Positions 1-12,217 of a stretch of 64,000 bases of DNA are shown here, piece after piece; the stretch's first letter is position 1; every line of letters begins with the position of its first letter. The stretch comes from Hydractinia symbiolongicarpus. Its lineage: Eukaryota > Cnidaria > Hydrozoa > Anthoathecata > Hydractiniidae. The notes below the pieces were generated by a model that was not told where the DNA came from, searched no databases, and saw only the letters and a program-made list of their open reading frames with translations. The DNA is taken from the NCBI RefSeq assembly GCF_029227915.1, contig NC_079879.1, forward strand, positions 25,982,501 through 26,046,500, given 5' to 3'. A program made the translations under genes and the position numbers.

Positions 1-2017
1 GCACGGTCATGATAATATTTACTCATATTCTGTATAATAGCATATATGCTATTGCGCATGACGTCATATGATTTCATTAATATGATTTTGTGTTAGTATT
101 TAATGTATCTATCATTTCATATTATTATGTGTTGGTAGATGACGTCATGTATCTTACATGAAATATTATTATATGTTGGTTATTGGCATTTAATATTATT
201 TAATATTATTTAATATTATTTTGTGTTGGTTACTAACATTTTAGGGAATTTCCCTTTGGTCGACGTCGACTGTGCCAGAAGAAATATTTCTCTATCTCTT
301 CATCAGTGCAACAATTATCTGGAGAAAAGTTTACGAAACAATCGATTCAACTGGAGATAAATTGATCAGATGTGGCAGCAAGTAACTTCGAGATTCAAGA
401 ACAAATGGAGTTTATTAACGTCACAGAAATCAAACCATTCCTGCAGTATATAAAAAGAATAAAGATGAAAAGAAAAGACATCTGTTATCCGAAAAAAGAA
501 AATTACTTAAATCAGTTGTTAATAGACCTTTCGCAAATTTCCTAATTATGCCATACTCAATTGAAGAGGTCGATACTAAAAATGATTTTTATCCCTAAGT
601 TCCTTAGCAAAAAGTATAACAAATTACCTAATTTCGTAAATATTTCTGTTCGTTAAGTGCCTCAATTCCAACTAAACGTTACGGTCAAACCCTTCATATA
701 GCCGAGCTTCCTAAGAATAGCCTCGTTTTCCAAATTAATTATTTTCTTTAAATCTAAATGAAATCCAACTAGAATATTATATTGCCCTAAAAACTTCATT
801 TTTGTCATAATAATTTAGTATTCAATCTGAATATCCTTATTTGAGCACAGAACCATTATAAAATTTTGAATGACGTCATAATTATTATAATTTATGAAAT
901 TCGGGAAAGGTGTATTGTTGTGGATGAAAACAAAACTTTATTTTTCCATAATTATTTTTTCCTAATATAAAAATCAATTGTGAATAGGTAGGAGTATCAT
1001 AGTGAACACATTCACGTAGAAATGCGAACGTTTGATGGATAAAAAGATTTTTAAAAAGTGGAAAATTTTGCAACATCTCAGAAAAGACATGAGCAACGAG
1101 AAAGAGGTTTTGACGCTCAAGCTTATTTTGTAGTGATAATGCGTGAAAGTCTGCCCGCCCCTTTGCCCATCTGTTAACATCCTACTTACTAAACTAAAGG
1201 AGTTCCAGAATCTATTATTCGGACGTTTGAAGAGTTTAGAAGATGCAAAAGAACGATTAGCATGGAGTAACAAAAAATATAAGGACAAATCGAAAAATCA
1301 AGCACTGCGTTTTAAATATCATGCAATTGGAAAACAAAACAAGGAGAATGAAGACATCCTATTCAAAAGTTTGTCCAGGTCGAAGAAAATAAGAACATAC
1401 CAAAGAAAAATGAGGTTCTGAAGATAGACAATGCATTTTGTCAAGAAGAGAATACAAAATTGGCTGAAACGATTAGAAAATTAGGACAAAAATTAAAGGA
1501 AAACAGTTTTTTAAAAAAAAAAAAAACACCTTGAAGATCAAAATTGAAGAATATCGACATATCAAATTAAATCGTTACAACGCGAAATTGAGAGGTTGTG
1601 AGACCAAAAAAGCAATTCTGAGCATTGTATCTTTTTAATCAAGAATATTATCGACCATTACAGAGGAAGAGCTTCTGTTGCTTTACAAAACAAGCATTGT
1701 TGCTTATCTCACTAGGGTCAAGAACGAGATAAGAAGAGAAACTTTTTGAAATGGAAGGGGGTTATCAATGCTGTCATGATGTTAGAAAAAAATATATAAT
1801 TTAAATTGTAACCAAGTAATAAATTACTTGCGAAATAGGATTACAACAAAGGTATACGAGCAAAACAAGAAGGAATATGCAGGTTACCCTCCTCATATCG
1901 AAATGGCAAAAATCCTTGAGGACGAAGGTGGTGATTCCTACAATAAAATTGCAAAACAAGATAGTGTATTGAAATGTAAAGAACAAGATGATTATGCTGA
2001 ATCATACATTAGAAACG
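1..2017. other. No supported gene; degenerate repeat-like DNA
   Basis: AT-rich DNA with no convincing gene. Positions 1-240 hold loosely repeated phrases around TGTGTTGGT and several TTTAATATTA units. Perfect CRE-type octamers TGACGTCA lie at 59-66 and 140-147 (a third at 871-878). A lysine-rich reading frame at 1143-1421 and another at 1828-2094 on the + strand look like pieces of one decayed coiled-coil-like coding region, because stops and frame changes separate them. I recognise no domain in either and do not call them genes. Confidence 0.5.
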
Positions 2018-2423
2018 AAAATTTTCGGACGGAAAAACTTTCGGATTTTGTTTCTGCCGAAAGTTTTTTTGTCCGAAATTTGCATTTTTTTTAATTTTTT
2101 TAAAAAGGGACCAGTGCATAGAAATTATATATAGGGTAATCAGAAAATCAATAAAAACTACAGTTTTTGAACTTTTATGTTCGTTATTTTCACATTTGTC
2201 TGATGCTCTATCTTTAAAGTTGGATCCTAAAGACCCTTTTTTAGATCTTGATTGAATATATGTACACTATAAATGCTTCTAGCCTTCTTTTTGTGTCATT
2301 TCCCGTAATCATTACTTTTGAAATTTGGTTAAAATTCGTTCTTACCCAAACATTTTTTGACTTTATAAACTTGTCCTAAAATTTTTGCGCTGAAATAACA
2401 AAAGTTTTTCCGCCGAAAATTTT
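2018..2423. repeat. MITE-like element with ~23-bp terminal inverted repeats
   Basis: The left end (2018-2041) begins AAAATTTTCGG and runs into GGAAAAACTTT. The right end (2401-2423) is its reverse complement apart from one inserted base. A second, inner inverted repeat (2024-2044 against 2057-2079) lies just inside the left end, so this end can fold back alone. There is no transposase. I see no clear target-site duplication, so the superfamily is open. Confidence 0.55.
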
Positions 2424-4509
2424 AGTTCTTGTGTACGTTATATGAATAAGTACTGGAAGAAATGCAAACAGAGATTCTGTTGCTAAAAAAAAGATACCGA
2501 AGAAGTAAACAACGACAGTGAAGATTAATACGGAAAAATTCTATTAGTGAGGAGAAAGTAGTAGATAATCGAACGAATTGCTTAAAAAACGGTAACAGTA
2601 ACTGGAAGCTTTTCAATTGGAGGACAAAGTAACAGAAATTATCAAAAGTCTGGAGCAATGTTAAGTTGCAAAGAAGACAACTAAAACTCAGCACAATCCA
2701 CAACTGACAACGTAAACATAAACACGTTAAACTTAGGTCGTTTTTTAGAATTTAAGTTACTATATATTTAACATATGACTTCCAGAATTTCACTTGTACG
2801 GAGTACATGAAGTAACAAATTATTATTCTGGTCCTTAAAATACACATCTACAAACAATTTTAGAATGGCAAACACATTTAGAACAGAGCGATTTATATCT
2901 CTCAGCTCCTTGACTTTCAGAGAGACTAATTACCTCCATGATTGTCTTTTTTATTCTAAAAAGAATAGATCTTTTAATTTTCTTCAGGCAAATTTAGGCA
3001 ACACAAATAATTAGGACAGGTCAAGCAAATGAGTCTGCCAAGTAACACCTTGTTACTTGGCAGACTCAGAAAATAACTTAAAGTTTTATAGCTTATTTCC
3101 CCCTCTCAGAGACAGACATCTCGTATGTAAAGATGTAAAACGTAAGGGTTAGCTTTCTACTTGCAAATGTCATCACTTAAGCCCACTCTCGATTTAGATG
3201 TGTGTGGCTTTACGGGAGAAAAAATCGCACTGAGTGATGTTTTTAGTTTTTATCAGAGCTTTTTATAATAATGCCTATACTTTTGTTTTTCTACGAAGCG
3301 CGCACCACTGCTAAACAAACCATATTACATCTACCGTTGCTCGGTTTCAGCAATAACCGTATTGTATTTTTACGCTCCAATTAATCATTTCAGTATCCTT
3401 TTCAAGTGCCTTTTCCTGTATCAATTAATTGACGCCCTTTTAGCGTGATGGCGGCTCCGACTTTAATTCTAAATTCAAGCAGGCAAAACAAAAACTGTAG
3501 TTGTGGATATGCATTTAAAGTTTAATAAGGTTTAATCAAATGTGAGAAACATAAAGTAAATTATATACATTCACAAATAGTAAACTAGACTGGTTTCTGA
3601 AACATGTTTCATGTTCCCTTAATTTTCCTAATTTCCAATCAGCTGGCAATTTTATTAATTGTTGGAGCTGTAAAAGAGTGACAATGTTGATGATAACGTT
3701 CAATAAATTCAGACATGTAGACAAATTTTTATTTGGAGAACAATTTTATGTGACTTTTGGAAGGAAACATGCAGCATATTATACGACACTGTTCATCCGG
3801 CTTGTCGTCAGTTCCTACGTGATGTTGGGTGACTTCGGTAAAGTAAAATGTTGGAGCTGTGGGAAATTTGATACCTTGATGACGTCATTACATTCCGTTG
3901 GTAAATGTTGCCAGTTTTTTGAAATAATTGCGAACGTGAAACTTGTTATAATTTGAACGTTTTAAGAGGCTCATTTGTCTTTAACTTTTCAATTACTTTA
4001 GCGATTTTAATCTACTTGTTGACCGGATAATCAAGATTTATCACTTCCTAGTTAATTTTAAGGTACAAAAACAATCGAGAAAGGAGGTAAAAATAACTAT
4101 TGAAAAGTTTCGAAATAAATCTCGACACTTTCGAGGCTTTTCTCAAAGAGTTTTAGGACGAGAACAGATGCGAAAACAATCTATTTATTACAAAAAATTG
4201 AGTGGTTAGAGATACAGTTACAGAAAGACGGATAACGAGGAAGGGAAAGAATAAACGAATGATAAGTAGTTATAGCTTCCTTAAGTAAATAAAAAAATGA
4301 TACAATATGATTTTTAATTTTTAGTGTCCTTGATTGACCCTTTTAACTATGCTACAATATGACATCATTTGCATTTTTTCTCAATCTTTAACAAGGGATA
4401 TTAGCTATCAACTTGAAAAAACAAATAAAATATTTCCTAGACTTATCTTAAGACATCCAACTTATTTCTATCCTTCTTACGTTCAACCCTGCGAAAATCG
4501 TCATCTAGT
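2424..4509. other. Intergenic, no supported gene
   Basis: No coding region recognised. It contains the perfect hairpin at 3031-3067 and a CRE-type octamer at 3880-3887. The phrase TTGGAGCTGT occurs twice, near 3663 and 3852. A 92-codon + strand frame at 3678-3956 has no recognisable domain and is not called. Confidence 0.5.
3031..3067. repeat. Perfect 17-bp hairpin with 3-nt loop
   Basis: The arm GAGTCTGCCAAGTAACA (3031-3047) is followed by the loop CCT and then its exact reverse complement (3051-3067). No U-run follows it and no gene adjoins it. It may be a foldback relic of a mobile element or a small structured RNA; the sequence alone does not decide. Confidence 0.8.
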
Positions 4510-4604
4510 CAACATCGATCCCAGGGTCTGTAGCGTTTTTGATACGAGGATGAAACGCTTATCCTTATAATAAAAAAATGCTACAGGCCCTGGGATTAAA
4601 GTTG
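4510..4604. repeat. Short foldback MITE, CAAC...CCCAGGG ends
   Basis: Outer ends are CAACATCGATCCCAGGG on the left and CCCTGGGATTAAAGTTG on the right, followed inward by a TGTAGC(G/A)TTTTT stretch. The arms are about 30 bp with a few mismatches around a ~30-bp centre. The ends resemble those of the elements at 5683-5782 and 20607-20726, so the three are likely one family. No coding capacity. Confidence 0.6.
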
Positions 4605-5682
4605 TCATTTGGTGTCACGAATATAAACACGACGATTAAGAAAATTTTAGCAGAACTTTTTTTGTGCATGATAATACAATGTTCCATCCAAACCTTATTT
4701 CCATTGTTTTTTCGCTTTTTTGAAGATTTCCACACACCGTCTTTGAAATCAAAAAAGCAATAAAAGGTCCTGGAAACAAAGTTAATTTTATCCGTGTTGC
4801 ATAATTCTTGGGCAGACGCATCGGAACTAAAATTTCGCCAATGGTTTCAATATTGTTTATATTAAAACGCTTTGAGTTGTGATAGTCTGGCTAATCTTTA
4901 TCTATGTTTCGAATACTAAAGAAAAACAAACCACGTCAAACGTTATATTTCATCACACCTCGGTTTAGTTCAATATTATGAGCGATAACTCTGACCTGAA
5001 AATTCTGTCAAATAAGTTATAAAGTAATGTTACAACATATAGAACACAATTTTTTTACGTGAAAAATGTAGAAAACTCATTTAAGAGGTTTATACGTAAA
5101 TGAACAATCCACCCTAGATTTACACAGAATGTTAAAAAATGATGAAGTTTCTGTTTTTTGTGCCAGCCTGGAAAACTTAATACACAAAGTCACTGGCAAT
5201 AAGTATGTCGGAAGAAAGGTTTTTGATCAATTAAATTATCAGTCACCTACACTAAAGTTTCCTTCTTTTGCCGACTAAATGGTCACTTTTTGCCCACCAA
5301 TATTTCGAATACCTATTCAGTTTATAAAGTATTGGTTTCTGCTAAAAAGAGGGAAAAGCAAAAATAGGCAAAAAGACTAAAGAAACTAAAATAAAGTCAG
5401 AAAAAAACTTTACTCGGTACAAAATTTTGACAAAATCTTAGTGACTAAGAAAAAAATGGATCACATCTTACCGTTTCTTTCTTTTACCAATAGAAAAAAA
5501 AGGAACATATGAGCAATAAAAGACGCGCTAAATTAACATCATACTTTTTTTAGAAATAAGGAATTCACAAAAATAGCCCTTAACAACAACCACTAACTTT
5601 CCTTGGTCTAACGCACCTTTCTTCTCGCCTTTATTGTACCCATCAGTTGTAACATCTTAGAATTTAAACACTTTTTGAGAAA
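4605..5682. other. Intergenic, no supported gene
   Basis: No coding region recognised. A lone MITE-type end (GGTCCTGGAAACAAAGTT) lies near 4766-4783. Phrases near 5270 and 5400 resemble the ends of the element at 10239-10477. Confidence 0.4.
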
Positions 5683-5782
5683 CAACTTCGTCCCCAGGGC
5701 ATCTTATCTCTTTTCTGACATCGGGACGGCGATACGAACGTCCGGTTATAGAAAAGTAAAACAGGCGCCGGGAACGGGGTTG
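5683..5782. repeat. 100-bp MITE, CAACTTCGTCCCCAGG ends
   Basis: Left end CAACTTCGTCCCCAGGGC; right end GCGCCGGGAACGGGGTTG, whose reverse complement starts CAACCCCGTTCCC. The TIRs are imperfect over about 18 bp. It is GC-richer than its surroundings. Same family as 4510-4604 and 20607-20726 by end sequence. Confidence 0.6.
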
Positions 5783-8700
5783 TTTGATAAATTGTTTGGT
5801 TTGCTTATATCCAGAACTTTTTCGGAGCATGGAGAGTACAATTTCAGGTAAGAAATATCATCAGTCAAATTCTTCCAGAAACTTCCACACTTGAACAGTG
5901 AGATGATAAAAATGCATCAATTTGATTAGCTGTGAAACATAATCGTATCCAATACCTTATTTAGAAAATTTTTTATTGAAATCAACGACCAGCCATCATC
6001 AACGAAGAAGAGTTAAGGGTTAATCTCAAATTTTAAGTAGCGCCACTGATAGTAGAAGTAAGGGAACTGTAAAAATGAAAACAAAATCTTTTTTTCCACA
6101 GTTTACGGAAATGTTACTTCTGATTCCAGCACTAACATTGTATTTCATAAATTAATTTCATAAATCTAGAACGATACCGAAAAGTTTGTGCTACATTCGT
6201 GTGGGTGTATGTTCGCTTTTTTACCTTTCAGCAAGTGTCTGACACTACACACACTTATACTGGTGTTATTGACCGGTAATATACATCCACCTAAGAATTC
6301 GTCATGTTCAACCTACCCTGCCAACATATTATTTTTTCATCAAGCTGTAAAGTAGACTGTGTCTTATCACAAAGTTTTCAGTGCAGCTGAAACCCCTCGC
6401 ATTGTTATTAAATACGCCTTTCCTTAAAATCCTCACAAGGATTTTGCATTACTTTAGAGACAGAAACTTTCGCGAATTGTAACCTGTAACCTGTAATTGT
6501 AAATTTCGCATAAAAAAACTTTCGCGAAAATCCAAAATCACTTCATTTGCTAGAGAAAATCTTCTTCTTCTCAATTCTCTTTTTCTTTCTCTTATTATTA
6601 GTAATCAAAAAAATCTGCTTCCATTACTGCTTCAAGAAATCAGGATATCCAAAAACTGTTCGTACACCCATGATGGTAGAAATTTTTCTACCTTCATGGT
6701 ACACCCAAGAAGAACGAAAACACCAAATGTTATTCTAGTTTAAATAAATAAGTTAGAAGATCGTCAAAAGTTAGTTAATGTATATATAATTTTTAAAAAG
6801 GCAGGTTAAAAACACTATTTAAACTGAAAACACTTAAAAACCAGATATGTATAAGGAAGAAAACAATGTAAAATGAGCCACTCGGAACGAAAAAAAAGTT
6901 CGAAAAATAACTCAAAAGAAAGCAAAACATATGAAAGTAGCCATCACATTTAATAAGCTAGAGTATGACAAATAGTATCAGGGCTACCCAACACTACACT
7001 GCAATGATCTAACTAAAAACTCAATCCTAGAAAAAACATAAACAATTTCAAAATCTTGGATATATATATCTGTTTACAATAGCTACGAGAACCTCGTCGT
7101 ATGCATGTATATGCAAATTGTAGTATAAATCACTAATTTCGAGACTTCCGCGTTTTTTGACTTGGGATAACAAATTCGCGTCATATAATTTCCAAAGGCC
7201 TAAACATTTGGCCGAAAATGCCCTTGAAGTAAGAATAAACAGAAGTTGGTATCCCAAGATGCAATTATCCAAATAATTATCACATAATTTTAGTTTTTTG
7301 GTTTTTTAAATCTTCATCTTATCGACTTATCGATTAATCAATCGACACAGGTTAAAATTTAGCACTATAAAAATGACCATTCAAATTGTTGTGAGTCTAA
7401 ATTTTCTACTCCAATACAACCTCAAATGTCGCAAAAACTGTTCTTATTGTGTTATAAGAGTTTCTGAATTCTTGAATGAAATTGAGCCTTAGGGTTTCTT
7501 AAACTATCTTCTTATAAAAATCAAGGAGGTACATTTAAGAAAACTGATTTTACATTTACCTAATTTAAAATAATTGAATTGTTACTAATTGTTAAAGTTT
7601 GCTTAGAACACCCTTGTTCTGTGATGCAAGGGTGAAAAACAATAAAAAGAGTTTCGAGGTCAAATATTTAATTGTTAGGTTAATTAATTCTCCATCGAAA
7701 CTCTCTTCTTCTTGTTTTTATTGATTTATTTACCTCACCATTTCCGTTGTTTAGATTTCGTCGTCTTTGTTTCTATTACGTCACGACTTGCATTATATTC
7801 GTTGACAAAGTAAACCAACGACAACAATAAACAAATGAATCTTTCATGAAACAACAGAAATTAAAACAAACAAACAAACAAACCATTCGCTTGTAGAAAA
7901 ATAAAAGTAAACAAAGTATTTCCAATAAATTTGTTTAAAATATGATTTGCGGACAAATCCATCCTTAAATTAATTGATATTCCCACAACAAATCAATGTT
8001 TGTAGAGAGCAAGAAACGCTATTCAAAAAAGAGGGGTCAAGAGTTGTTTAATTTATTACTTAAACATCACCCTACTAAGACCACGCCAATATTTGCATAC
8101 AAAATTAAAATCATAAAAATTAAATTAGAAAAATCTATTTAAAGAAATAGAATCTTATTTGAAAGGGAGGAAAGTGATAATGATGAGTCTCCTCCTTGTG
8201 TGTTTTTTGTGATGGTATTAAATAAATACATTTGTTTTACTGAATAAAGTTTGTACTACTTTTGTTAAAACAAGATATCTATGTACACAGTAGATTTGCT
8301 TAAGCTTTAAACCCCCCTCCCCCTTGTCTCCTGTACAACATTTTCAAAACGTTTTTATGAATTCAACTCACTGCGAGTTTGATGGACAGTTCACATCTTT
8401 GTTGTTGCCTGGAACTTCCTTTCAATACAAAGCGACTATTTTTATTATTTATTTATTTATTCTTATATTTATTTTTGATACAGATTAAGAGAGTGAAGAA
8501 TTTGAGACAGTGTGGTTTGACGTTTTGAAATCTTTCGGTTGAAAAGATTTTGTTTATCAATGAGACACTTTAGCTAAATAGACTTTGCTGTCTAATTAAA
8601 GTTGGTCATAACTTAAAAACACGTATTTACCTGCAAAGTAGATATTATTTTAACTGGAAAGTCCACTATGAGCACGCAGAATATATTTATGCATCTTTTG

Positions 8701-11700
8701 GAAGAAATGGGAAAAGTAGAGACCTTCTTAAAAGGTAAAAAATTAGCTTTTGTTATTAACTTTTAATATTTATTTCTGACTTTCAATTTTAAACCACATA
8801 AACTTAATTTTAAAATATTTACTGTTAAAAAGGAGCTAATAACAAAGTTAGAATTGAAGAATTAAAGTAGGCAAACCTGTCCGCACACTCTTGAAACGAT
8901 GACATGAAAACATTCTAGTTCTCAACATCATGTTTTAACTTGAGTTAGGCCATGCATTTTGCAATAAAAAAAGCTTTTGCTAAAAAAAGAATTTGGCGAA
9001 ATTACCGTGCAATACAGAAGCGGAAGTGTTGTGTTACCAAAAAAATTTTAATGAAATATACAAGTAAAATTATTTTTCTGGTATATTTTGTACAAGATAT
9101 AAAACATATAAAATACATTCATTCATTTGCTTTTTTAATGTTTTGTTTAAGTAGCACTTCATTGTATTGACTAATTGATTAGGCGCCATGTCATTCATAA
9201 CTTGACTTCATATTTTCTTTATGCTTTGTCAAAAGAAATTTGAAACATTTATACCAACCGAATATGTTGTGAGCTGGAGAAAAAGAGAATTTGCATAGCT
9301 GTATTAACCTTCGTGTTTTCTATACCACCCCTGAGCAAATACAGACTCATGTCTTTGTTTTATTCGTATTGGTTTATTTGTTTTGTAAATTACTTACCGG
9401 CGTCATGCATGTATGCAATATTTTTCCCTGTCATTTATCATCAATTTTGTCACTTCGTCAACATTTTTTTCTTTATTTTTTAATAAAACACATTTTAAAA
9501 TAGGAATGCAATCGATTTAACATCGCAATTTAGCACCAAAATAGACGACAATGGATTAGTTCTCTGATTTTTTCTATTTCTGTACGAGGCCCATTGTTCA
9601 ATGAAAAAAGTGCTACTTTAAATGCTGTAAAACGTGTAACCAAGGGAGTTCGTTACAAAAGCTGTCAGCAAAATGCTAAACATTGTCATCCCTAGATCAA
9701 AGTTAAACTCAAGGAGATTTAAAAGCGGGATCATTGTGCATAATGCTACAATAGACAACAAAAAGCTTTTATGGAGACACTAAATGCCAGTGAGTGACAA
9801 CTAATATAAGTTTCACCACCCTGTACGTCCACCACCCTGTACGATCGATAAAGTATCCTCAAGCATTTTTCTCGTATCGTGTCGTATTAAGTAGCTGCGC
9901 AAAAAGTGCGTAAAATGTTAAAAATTGAAAAAAAATATTTCAGCTTTGTTGGAAAGACATATTTCGTCGGACAAAATGTTTCTGTCACTGTCAATTTTTT
10001 TGCATTTTTACTTTTTTTGCATTGTAACGACTCGTAATTTTATAGTTAAAGAAATTTCGAACATTGAGGCTCAGAAGAGTGTCTGGCACAAATACTCCGG
10101 TGGTATATCGTAACATTTTGCCATTTTAGTTATTGACGTTGGGGTAATTTTCATTTTTAAAATACTTTTCAAAAGAGAATACTTTTTCCGTGAAGCATTT
10201 CTTTAAAAAAAAAAATGTTAGTCACTTGTATGAAATTTAGTCACTTTTTACCGACTTGAAAATACTTGCTGAATTTGTAAGATATAAAACATAAATTATG
10301 TACAAGGGAATTTAACAAATTACGATATTCGTATAACAATTTCAACTAAAGTGGTAATTCGAAAATATTTAATTTTTGTATTAAGTATTTTGGTTTCTAT
10401 GAAAGGAAAACTAAGAATTGGTAAAAAAACTTAGTTGAGTAAAAGTTGGTAAAAGTGTTTAGTCGGTAAAAAAAGTCAATGAAAAATATTAAACCATGAA
10501 GCGTTATTTGGGCTAGCATTGCAAAACCTAAAGCCGTAACATTTGTTATTATTACAAGAAATTTAATTGGCTACAAGCGTGTCGATAAGCTGGGCCACAA
10601 TATTCGCCAATGATTTCTATGCTGACAACAGTATCGAAAAATCATTTACTAACCTTATTACGCATTATTTCAGTGAATATCTCGTTCATCCAAACAGAGG
10701 CCAAAAATGATACCATCTTAAATCACAAGCTCTTACCCTGTGGAAACTTTATGTTAAACGAAGTTAAAAAGTAATTCTTCGATCACACTTGAAAAAAGTA
10801 AGTGAGTTTCTCATAACTTTTGAGTAAGTGAGTGAGTTTTCTACAGCTTTCAAATAAAACACTTTTGATTTGAAGAAGAGGTGGAGACTTGTAAGGTTTT
10901 GTACACATTATAACTTTTCTCATTAATTTAAGGTCTCTCATACATTATGAATTTTCTCATTAATTTAGGGAACGTTCTCACAAACCAAAAATCTCCAATT
11001 CAATCTTTCCTAGCCTTTTTTTAGATTTTATGCTTATTTAGTTTCATATTTATATTTTTGCCCGGTTTCACTAGGCGTGAAGGAAAAGAGTCTTGAGTAT
11101 TCAAGTGATACTCGCTCATTCAGATCTGATGTCACAGATTGTTCACTATATGTAGTAATAGTGTACGCCTATAATTGTGTGATCTTCAACAGTTTCGGAA
11201 AGCCAGTAATTATTCCAATTACGCAGCGTATGAAAAGTACATTCTAATTAAACTAAGCAATTAAAAACGCGTGATACGCAGTCAGTCACATGGTGTTCCA
11301 AAGTTGTGACTGAACAAATACCTCAATTTTGTCATTAATAATAATTAATATTAATTAATATTAATAAATTTATTAACGAGATGTAATTAACGAGGACTGG
11401 AACGAAGTGGATCACTTATAACTGTTAAAAACAATTAAAAATTACTTCATTGATACTTTTTATAAAAGTGCTGACGTAAGCACTGCTCATCAAATTAATC
11501 CTAAAATTTCAGACGTTGGTTTGGAAATTTTGATTGTTGAGAATTTTGAATATTGAAATAGTTGAAATGTTTCTCATCTTTTCTTCTGTGTGAAAAAAGC
11601 AGGGACTTCTTCTTGCGGTCAAAAATTCTTTCTGACGCTCAGATTGCATGTATATATGTATAGCTACTTCTAAACACACTTTTATTACGTGAAAGAATTC

Positions 11701-12120
11701 TGAATAATCAAGACCAATATAATTGCAAGCGAAACTGTATATAGTTTGGCTAATAAAGGCATGGTATATATATGCGCGAAATGGCTGACCTCTCCTTGAG
11801 AGTCGTCTGTTAAGAGCAAGCATTGAGTGAAGTTTGTTTATTTGGTGTTGTTGTGTTATGATATTAAAAGTTCAAGGTTTTACTATAAACAAAGAATTTC
11901 ATAGTTCTCTTTTACAAGTACTCCGATGATTTGAAACACGTGTTGTAAGAACTTGTAATGTTTTGATGCTAGCTTGTCTACCAATCACTTTCTGGAAAAA
12001 TATTTACTAATTAACAAAATTCCAAGTTTAAATGTACTTTTCAGTTTAAATTAACAACAGTGTTCTCTCAAGACTCACTTTTATTGAAGTGATGGTAAAA
12101 CTGGTGTTGTTTTCTTTTTA
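5783..12120. other. Intergenic, no supported gene
   Basis: About 6 kb of AT-rich DNA with no reading frame I can assign. Small structures seen: an imperfect hairpin near 6669-6700, repeated CTTTCGCGAA motifs near 6467 and 6520, an imperfect inverted repeat at about 7640-7720 with a GAGTTTCGA core, an ATTT-rich tract near 8445-8475, and the MITE-like element at 10239-10477. The upstream region of the homeobox gene ends at a polypyrimidine stretch followed by AG at 12119-12120, which could be a splice acceptor in its 5' leader. Confidence 0.4.
10239..10477. repeat. MITE-like element, GACTTTTTACCGACT-type ends
   Basis: Left GTCACTTTTTACCGACT (10240-10256) and right AGTCGGTAAAAAAAGTC (10461-10477) are inverted with two mismatches. 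The interior has further GGTAAAA repeats. No coding capacity and no clear target duplication. Confidence 0.4.
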
Positions 12121-12217
12121 GGGTTAAAAATCTTTGAAAATTAGTTCTTTCTTTTCTCTGTTAAAATTTGACTAAAACGACTTCGAAGTATTTCAATTAA
12201 AAATATAAAGGAATAAT

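Noticed and set aside
1143-2094. Lysine-rich frames near the left edge as a gene
   Set aside because: Stops and frame changes separate the pieces and no domain is recognised; at most a decayed repeat.
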